From the NCBI GenBank assembly GCA_031216915.1, contig CM062296.1, positions 661,975,838 through 662,039,837 of the forward strand: DNA of 64,000 bases, read 5' to 3'. The position numbers and the translations under genes were made by a program. This document shows positions 56,956 to 64,000 of the stretch, in pieces. Below the pieces are notes generated by a model, which worked only from the letters and a program-made list of their open reading frames with translations, was not told the DNA's origin and made no database searches. Numbering within the stretch: position 1 is the stretch's first letter; every line of letters starts with the position of its first letter. This stretch comes from Pictodentalium vernedei. Taxonomy: Eukaryota; Mollusca; Scaphopoda; Dentaliida; Dentaliidae.

Positions 56956-59430
56956 GATGTCTTCCAACAGTGTGCCTCCGTCGTCACAATTATTGAAGGG
57001 CTAGCGGAAAAGTGCTCATGTAATACGCCAATTGCCTAAGAGGACCCTAGTAGGTTCGACGGCCTTTGACGTCCGCTAGCTCGCCCGGTGTAGCGTCCAT
57101 TCACCGAATGGTTCGGCAGCCGGGTTCGTCCGTTGCGGTCTAGAAGGAATTTTGGGGTGATGCGAGCACTATAAAATTATCTTAATGCACACCCAGTGAC
57201 GGCGGATCGGAGGGAGAACGGAGGAAGCCTTTTAGTCCGGTTCATAGCTCGTTCCGGTCCATCCGGACGGCAAGCGAGAGAGGCCCCTCTCTCGTTCAAC
57301 AACATCTGGCCCCAGATGTTGTGGTACAAAATGTGTCGCTAGCGGAGCATACGTCCGTCGCTCGGGACGCTCCGTTGTATAGGCAGTCCGCTGAGACTGC
57401 TAAGGCTTCCTCTTCTCGTCAGCGCACACGACCGCACCTTGGCTGCGTGACCGCCGATATATTACCAGCTTCGCCGATCAAGGATTCTTCGGCGACCAGG
57501 TCACACCATCCGGCAGCCAGGGATTCGAGACCGATGGACTCCGGACGTTCGCATAGGAAAAGTATGCGGGAGCCATCTGATGCGGAGCTGCCCTCGGCGA
57601 AGCAGCGATAGACTGCGCCTCCGCAGGTCTCGACGCCGGACATTCTTGTGCACATAGCACAGCTTATCGCAGCATCCCAGCAGCCGACAGAAACGGTGTC
57701 GGATCGAGAATTATCCGACAGCGCTGGGTCGGTAGCCGGGGACTCGAGGCCTGCAGACTCCGGACGTTCGCATAGGAAGTGTGCGGGAGTCAACGTACAC
57801 GGAGCTTCCGGCGGCAATGCATCGTAAGTCCGCTACTGCACAGGCCTCGGGAACGGACGTGCTTTCCTTAATAGCACAGTTTTTCGCAGCATCCCAGCAT
57901 CAACTGAATCTGTCGCATATATTTTATCCGACGATGCTGGGTCGGGACGCTCCTCGGAAGCGGGTACGGACGTCCGAAAGTTTCATCCGGTCCGACGGGA
58001 TACCGAAAGGGATTCGGAGGATTTCAAGCTTTCCCTTTCGGAACAACATATGCTGCGATGCCGGATAAGAAACTGATAGCGTCGGTGGACTTAGAAATTT
58101 TTGGTTCGGTTCAGGGACATCGTCCCTCAGTTCCGACATAGTCCAATAATGTCACACAAACTTTCGAATTATTGAACGACGCTATATATATTATTATTTT
58201 ATGCTTGCTATCCAAGCATTTCTGGTTTCTTGTTCGAAGAGTTATGGAGATGTCTTTCAAAGTGTGCCTCTGTCGTCATAGTTAATGAAGAGTTAGCGGT
58301 AATAAGTGCTCATGGAATATGTCTATCGCTTACGGAGTGACATTCGCTAGCTCACCCGGTGTAGCGTACATTCATCGAATGGTTCGGCTTCCGGGTTCGT
58401 CCGTTGCGGTCTAGGAAGGAGATTTGGGTGATGCGAGCACTTTAATTACTTTAGTACTCACCCAGTGACGGCAGATTGAGGACAGATCGGAGGAAGCCTG
58501 TTAGTCCGGTTCCTGGCTTGTCCAGGTCCGTCCGGGCTGTGAGCGAGAGAGGTTCCTCTCTCGCCCAACAACATAGGGGACCGCATGTTGTGGTTCAGAT
58601 ATTTTACATTCGGAGCATATGTCCGTTGCTCGGGACGCTCCGTTATATTGACAGTCCGAGAGACTGTCTTTAATGCTTCCTCATCCTCACAGCAGGGCAC
58701 ACGACCACACATTGGCTACGTGACCTCGAGTATCCGATCAGTTTCGGCATTCAGTGATTCCACGGCGAATAGGTCGCGCCATCTGGTAGCCAAGGGACAC
58801 GAGGCCTATACACTCCGTTCGCTCGCATATTGGAAGTATGCACGGGGTAACGATCACGGAGCTTCCAGCGGCAATGCATCGTAAGACCGCTTCTCCTCAG
58901 GCCTCAGTGACGGACGTGCTATCCGAGTTAGCACAGTTGTTTCGCAGCATCCCAGCAATTGACAGTTTCTCGGTCGAATCAGGAATTATCCGACGGCGCT
59001 GGGTCGGTGCGGTCCGCGGTTGCATCAGCTACGGACGACCGAACGCTTTATAGGGTCCGACAGGATGGCGAAAGGGATTTGAAAGATTTCGAGTTTTCCC
59101 TTTAGTAGTATCGGAAGATGCCTTTCATATCTTCTGGCATTTCTTCCAGTGATTATTATTTCGGACTTCATTGCTGCGATCTTGGATAAGAGACTTATAG
59201 CGTCATTGGACTCGGATTTTTCGATCGGTACAGGGACATTGTCCCTGACTTACCGACGCAGTCCAATATTGTCATTACAACATGTGTTTTATTTTTCGAC
59301 GCTATATATATATATATATATACAAGCCTGCTACTAAGCATGATAGTTTAGTTTCTTGTCCGCGTTGCTCATTTCTGCCATTTTATCATTTTTACAAATA
59401 GTTTATTTTGGCAGAGCAGGGCATACCGAG
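56956..59430 (+). repeat. gag-region duplication in copy D
   Basis: Block starts at 56956 and 58249; period about 1.29 kb. Confidence 0.75.
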
Positions 59431-59859
59431 AGTTCATATGCGTCTAGACGGTGTGATTAAAGACTGCATATATTCTTTTTCGCCGTTTATGTCTTTTCCA
59501 ATTTCAATGTTGGGAACGACATTATGTATAGTAGACTTAACTTAGACGCTTTATTATACGTAATCCGCCTTACTGAGGCGTTATCATTACGTCTTCAAGA
59601 AAAGATTTACGGGATATTATTCTCAATGTAATTTCTTTTGAGGGCAGTAGTTTGTTCACGTATAACTCCGCCCTTCAGTGGCTGATTGGAGTTGGTTAGA
59701 CGTGACGCAGCCCTAGCTACATCCACACGCGTGGATAGTAAGGTTAAGAACTCTCTCAGAGTCGCTTCGTTCTCGGAGGAGCTTCTCTTCGACGGCAACT
59801 TTCCGGCAATCCATGAATTGCTCGATTTATACGTTCTCTTGTCTATCTAGTGTTACAAG

Positions 59860-61690
59860 AGATTCAGACTGGGGCAAACATTCGGTGGTTGACTCAGAGA
59901 GTGCCGCCGCAGTTGCCGGACCCGAGTGTGGCTGTTATAACGGTTGCCAGTCAAACAGATTGGGATATATACTGATCCCTACGGATTCGAAGTGCCAGGG
60001 TCTTTGGGTTCCGCAGTCTTTTAGCTATCAGTTTAACTTCCGCGGAATAATGTTTTTTAGGCTTGCTTTATGTCATTGCATGAACATTATTCAGAAACGC
60101 ATGCCCAAATTCCTGTCCTTTAATTCGACAGTAGTGGCGTATCTCCGGAACCAGGGAGGCACTCTCTCGTTTCCGTTATTCAATTTAATGGAAAGAATCC
60201 GTCTGTTGGTTATAGTACACCAAGTTCAGTTTTGGTCCGTCATATTCCGGGTCGTCTGATTGTTTTATCGGACTCCCGTTCTCTTACGGGTCGCTTGTTG
60301 CTGTCAGAATGGACTCTCAACAAACAAGTATTCAATCAGATTTGCTATCTATGGGAGCGCCCAATGATGATTTATTTATGACACAGCTTGCTAATCAATT
60401 GCAGACGTATGTGTTGGCTTGTCCAGATCTCTGAGCTAATAGTGTTAACGCTCTATTGATCTATAGGACGGAATGATAGGATACGCGTATCCTCCGGCGC
60501 TGTTGTTTTAGCAGGTATTGCTAAGATAAACAACCACAATACATTTCTGTTGATAGCATCTCTATCTTCACAGAGATCATGAGTAATTTACTCTCTTGTC
60601 TACTGTGGGTCTTAACGTGAAATCTTCCTCTATGTGAGGATCTTTTTTCACTGGGTAAATCGTGTCATCTTTATCACAACCAGCAAGGTCGCAACCTTCA
60701 TGTATTCCGTTGTGTGGTCCGTATTGCATTGTAAGCACTGTACTGGACGAGCTCTGGACGCGATTTCTTACTATAGGAGATCCTCTTCTTCGCTATTCTA
60801 TGCGACTAAAGTGGAGGCTCTTCCGTCGTGGTGTAGGGATCATTATGTTCATATTGTTGATCCCTCCATACTACTCATTGCTATTTTTTAGTATACTTGT
60901 TTCACAAGATCTACTGCAGCCTGTTATTATTTAGGTTATAGGTTTATGTTACCTCATACCTATGCACTCTACGATAGTTTACAATTGAGTCTTTTGTCTC
61001 TTTATCTAAGTCAGTTAGTAACTTTTTGATAAATAGACTTAGAATCTTTAGATTAAATTCCTATACGGATTTTAACTTCGGTTCTTATTTAGCTAAGTAA
61101 TCATTTGAGCCTCTGGAAACAGTAGTTTTCAAATTCTGACCTTTTAGACAGTAATTCTGTTGGTTTCTCTTTTACTGTAGAGTCAGTGAGTTTCATGCAC
61201 TATCGATGGATGATTTTCACTTTCATAGTTTCGGAATCAATACTTCCGTTACTATTTAGGTTGGATTGTTGCGTAAGAGTTAGGCTCCTATTATCCGGAA
61301 CCTATTATTTTAAGGTCCTTCCGTCTTCGTATGGGCATAGGCCTTTACTCTTTCCGGGTACAGTTTATGTATTTATAAACAGATATCTGTTTATTACAAG
61401 GGCGTAAGCTTCTTCTGTCTTTGATGTCTAGTAGAAGGACGTTACGCTCCATTTTATTGTTAATGGATTCTATTAACTATCGGTACTGCTTATGGTATAT
61501 CATTGACTTAGCAGTTGTGCTTAAGATTTCGGCTCATGAAGTAAGAGTTCTTCTACTTCTTGGGCTTACATTAATAGTGTCGCTATTATAGATTTTTGAA
61601 GGCCGCTCATTGCGCTCAGCCATCCACATTCATGAATTTTATCTAAGAAATATCGAGTCAATTTCTTGAGGCCTCTTTTGTTAGGTCTAT
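59860..61690 (+). pseudogene. RNase H and YR remnants of copy D
   Basis: RNase H relic with LSFNSTVVAYLRNQGG near 60115 and HIPGR-encoding 'catattccgggtcg' near 60240. YR relic from about 60630, HEVR-encoding stretch near 61532. Confidence 0.8.
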
Positions 61691-62163
61691 TATCTACTGC
61701 TCAGAATGTCATTCACTTAACAGTTGCTACTATAGCTAGGTAGGCTGTCTGTTTCGGCAGTGTCTCCGTTCGGCTGCCCTCTTCGCTCTGGGCTATTTGA
61801 CCCAGGGCAAGAAAAAGGGGGGGGGGGGGTGAGGGTGTTCCCTTGGGTCACCTGTTTTACTATGAAAACAAGGGGATACCTCCTCCGGAGTTAGTAATTC
61901 TGAGCTGTTATTGGGATGGTTGTTTAGTGAGAAGTTTAAGTTTATAAAATTCATTCAAGTCTTAGTTTTTAAAGTATAGCTTTTGAATATTGCATATGTC
62001 AACGGACATGATTATGCAATTCTCAGACACTTTTAGGAGTATAAGAGTCTCTATTCTCTAGACTTACTTTATTATTGGCTTACTTTAAAAATTATTAGTA
62101 TAAGGATTATATTGGATATTAATAGAGTACATGGATGTATGAAGCTCAATTTTGGAAGGTGTT

Positions 62164-62393
62164 GTATCTTTCTAATTTATCATAAATAAGAAAGATACAT
62201 GTAAGGCCTATTACTTCTTTCCCTACAGGGGATGACTCTATTTTATTTTATTGAGCGTATTCCATTTTGCTCTATGTCCTTGGCCCTCCAGCCTTTTTAC
62301 TATTCAGCTATGTCTGGGTCATTGGTACAGTATAAAAATGTTAAAAAATTTATAGTAATTTATATATTTTTTATACTTACCAATGACCCAGAC
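62164..62393 (+). other. 3' stem-loop and ICR of copy D
   Basis: Stem-loop 62164-62198, ICR 62308-62393, as in copies B and C. Confidence 0.88.
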
Positions 62394-62466
62394 GGGGATG
62401 GCCCTCCCAGGAGTTGGGAACTCTTGCCTCCCCGCTGAGTACATAGCGCTTACCAGGCACTGGTTA

Positions 62467-62695
62467 TTAGAATGATAAATGGCGCCAATTTCGGAACGTC
62501 CTTGACACTGCGCATGCGCAGTAGGGGCGAAGTGTGGAGGGCCTTTCAGGACATGTTTTCTTTAGTTTTAGATGCAAATTTTGGGGATTGGGGGGCAAAA
62601 TTTGTGTTTGGCCCTATATTTTAAGAGTTAGCACCAGCTATGTCTGGGTCATTGGTAAGTATAAAAAATATATAAATTACTATAAATTTTTTAAC
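62467..62695 (+). repeat. Right terminal inverted repeat of copy D
   Basis: 229 bp, palindrome at 62508-62521. Confidence 0.9.
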
Positions 62696-62714
62696 TTTCG
62701 TGTTCAGCAAATTT

Positions 62715-63400
62715 TCTATTTTTCCACCCCAGCACACATTACAGGCCGCATCTCTCACCCAATCAGCTTCAAATTTTCGTATGTGACTTTGGGGTAATGT
62801 CCAGATGGAGGCTATCAAATTTTTCTGAATTTTGTTGAAAAACTTGGCCGCTGCTTGCCATCTTGGATTTGGCATATAAATTGTCAACAATTCCATTAGC
62901 ACACCGTACAGGTCTCACCTCTCACCTGATCTTTTCTTCAAATTTTATATATAGCTTTGGTGTGATGTCTAGATGGGAGCTATCAAATTTTACTGAATTT
63001 TGTTGAAAAACTTGGCCGCTGCTGGCCATCTTGGATTTGGCATATGAATTAACAACAATTCTGTTAGCACACCCTAAAGGCCGCACCTCTCACCCGATCT
63101 TTTTTAAGTTTCATATGTAGCTTTGATGTGATGTCTAGATGGTAGCTCTCAAATTTTTCAAAATTTCATTGAAAAACATGGCTGACAGTGGTCATCTTGG
63201 TTTTGGCATATAAATTGTCAATAATTCCATTAGCACCCCCTACAGGCTGAATCTCTCACCCAATCAGTTTTAAATTTCATATGTGGTTTTGGGTTAATGT
63301 CTCGATAGGAGCTATCAAATTTTGTTGAAAAACATGTCTGCCAGTGGCCATCTTCGATTTGGCATATAAATTGTCAACAATTATCATGTAACAATTATGG
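62715..63400 (+). repeat. Tandem repeat array 5, about 166-bp unit, four units
   Basis: 'ccatcttggatttggcatat' (or a close variant) recurs near 62858, 63026, 63192 and 63348. Units share 'gttgaaaaacttggccgctg', 'ttgtcaacaattccattagc' and 'cacctctcacccgatc'. No head hairpin seen. Confidence 0.85.
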
Positions 63401-63404
63401 TTAT

Positions 63405-64000
63405 GGCGTTGTCCGTCTGTCCGTCCGTCCGTTTGGTTTCCGAACAATAACTTTAGTATTTGTTTTCCGAGCGGCTCCAAATGTGGTATGTGGTTTAATC
63501 ACAACAAAATACAGGTCAAGTTCGAATATGGGGTCGGTCCGAACATTTTTCGCCTGAATTATGGCCCCAGTTGGACTTAGAATTCGTCAAATATTTGGTT
63601 TCCGGATGATAACTTTAGTATTTGTTTTCCGATCAGCTCCAAATGTGGTATGTGGTTTAATCACAACAAAATACAGGTCAAGTTCGAATATGGGGTCGGT
63701 CCGAACATTTTTCGCCTGAATTATGGCCCTAGTTGGACTTAGAATTCGTCAAATATTTGGTTTCCGGATGATAACTTTAGTATTTGTTTTCCGATCGGCT
63801 CCAAATTTGGTATGTGGTTTAATCACAACAAAATACAGATCAAGTTCTAATATGGGGTCGGTCCGAACATTTTTCGCCTGAATTATGGCCCCTGTTGGAC
63901 TTAGAATTCGTCAAATATTTGGTTTCCGGATGATAACTTTAGTATTTGTTTTCCGATCGGCTCCAAATTTGGTATGTGGTTTAATCACAACAAAATACAG
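63405..64000 (+). repeat. Tandem repeat array 6, 162-bp unit, at least four units
   Basis: Starts after 'gttgtccgtctgtccgtccg' (63411). 'tttggtttcc' recurs at 63432, 63594, 63756 and 63918, exactly 162 bp apart. Units are almost identical ('aactttagtatttgttttcc', 'ggtttaatcacaacaaaata', 'gggtcggtccgaacattttt'), so this is the youngest array. It runs off the right edge. Confidence 0.92.

Larger units (their letters stand above)
55620..62695 (+). mobile_element. DIRS-type non-autonomous element, group 1 copy D (7076 bp)
   Basis: Longest group 1 copy. It keeps both the extra gag sub-block (as B, C) and the 'gagcgagagaggttcctctc' block in the second duplicate (58540-58565, as A), so it approximates the fullest form of the family. 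G13 tract. Left flank 'gtatttcatt', right flank 'tttcgtgttc', no target duplication. No intact gene. Confidence 0.9.

Overview
This window is animal nuclear DNA with one recognisable host gene buried in nested mobile elements. Two small exons on the + strand (13982-14051 and 43028-43170) encode the C-terminal WD40 part of WDR82/Swd2, a subunit of Set1/COMPASS histone methyltransferase and of PP1-PTW phosphatase complexes. Their splice sites and codon phases agree, so together they form one open frame across an intron of about 29 kb. I found neither the remaining 5' exons nor the last short exon. The repeat content (DIRS elements, hairpin-headed tandem-repeat elements, a tRNA-type SINE, hAT and pogo-like elements) suggests a marine invertebrate, perhaps a lophotrochozoan; I cannot name the species.

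Most of the window is DIRS-type (tyrosine-recombinase) retrotransposons in two groups. Group 1 is four near-identical copies of about 7 kb: A 1552-8465, B 26078-33087, C 44129-51100, D 55620-62695, all on +. Each has a 203-bp left and a 229-bp right terminal inverted repeat (ITR) and an internal complementary region (ICR) that spells the joined termini. Each also has a duplicated gag-like segment, no reverse transcriptase (RT) core, and broken RNase H and tyrosine recombinase (YR) remnants. Group 2 is older and more diverged: G (1181-13635, +, interrupted by A), E (14180-35530, +, heavily interrupted) and F (35531-41529, -). E is the most complete, with gag zinc finger, RT with YLDD, RNase H and YR, but it has several frameshifts and stops. 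No intact DIRS element is present.

The large WDR82 intron shows five levels of nesting: intron > DIRS E > hairpin-headed tandem-repeat element THE1 (20781-33397) > terminal-inverted-repeat element X (23612-33213) > DIRS B. THE1 also contains a 1042-bp hAT element, and X contains a pogo-like MITE and a SINE. A second tandem-repeat element, THE2 (33618-35459), sits in the right ITR of E. The flanks allow each insertion to be removed and the older sequence read continuously.

Downstream of the second exon lie intron sequence, DIRS C, a third tandem-repeat element (THE3, 51362-53431), unassigned sequence, a related array (54408-55619), DIRS D and two more arrays running to the window end. Six arrays of four sequence types and upward have unit lengths near 140-170 bp (or double that). 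The least familiar object is element X: an apparently undescribed TIR element of about 1.8 kb with ten same-orientation copies of a 15-bp motif. Once later insertions are subtracted, these fall at about 160-190 bp spacing.
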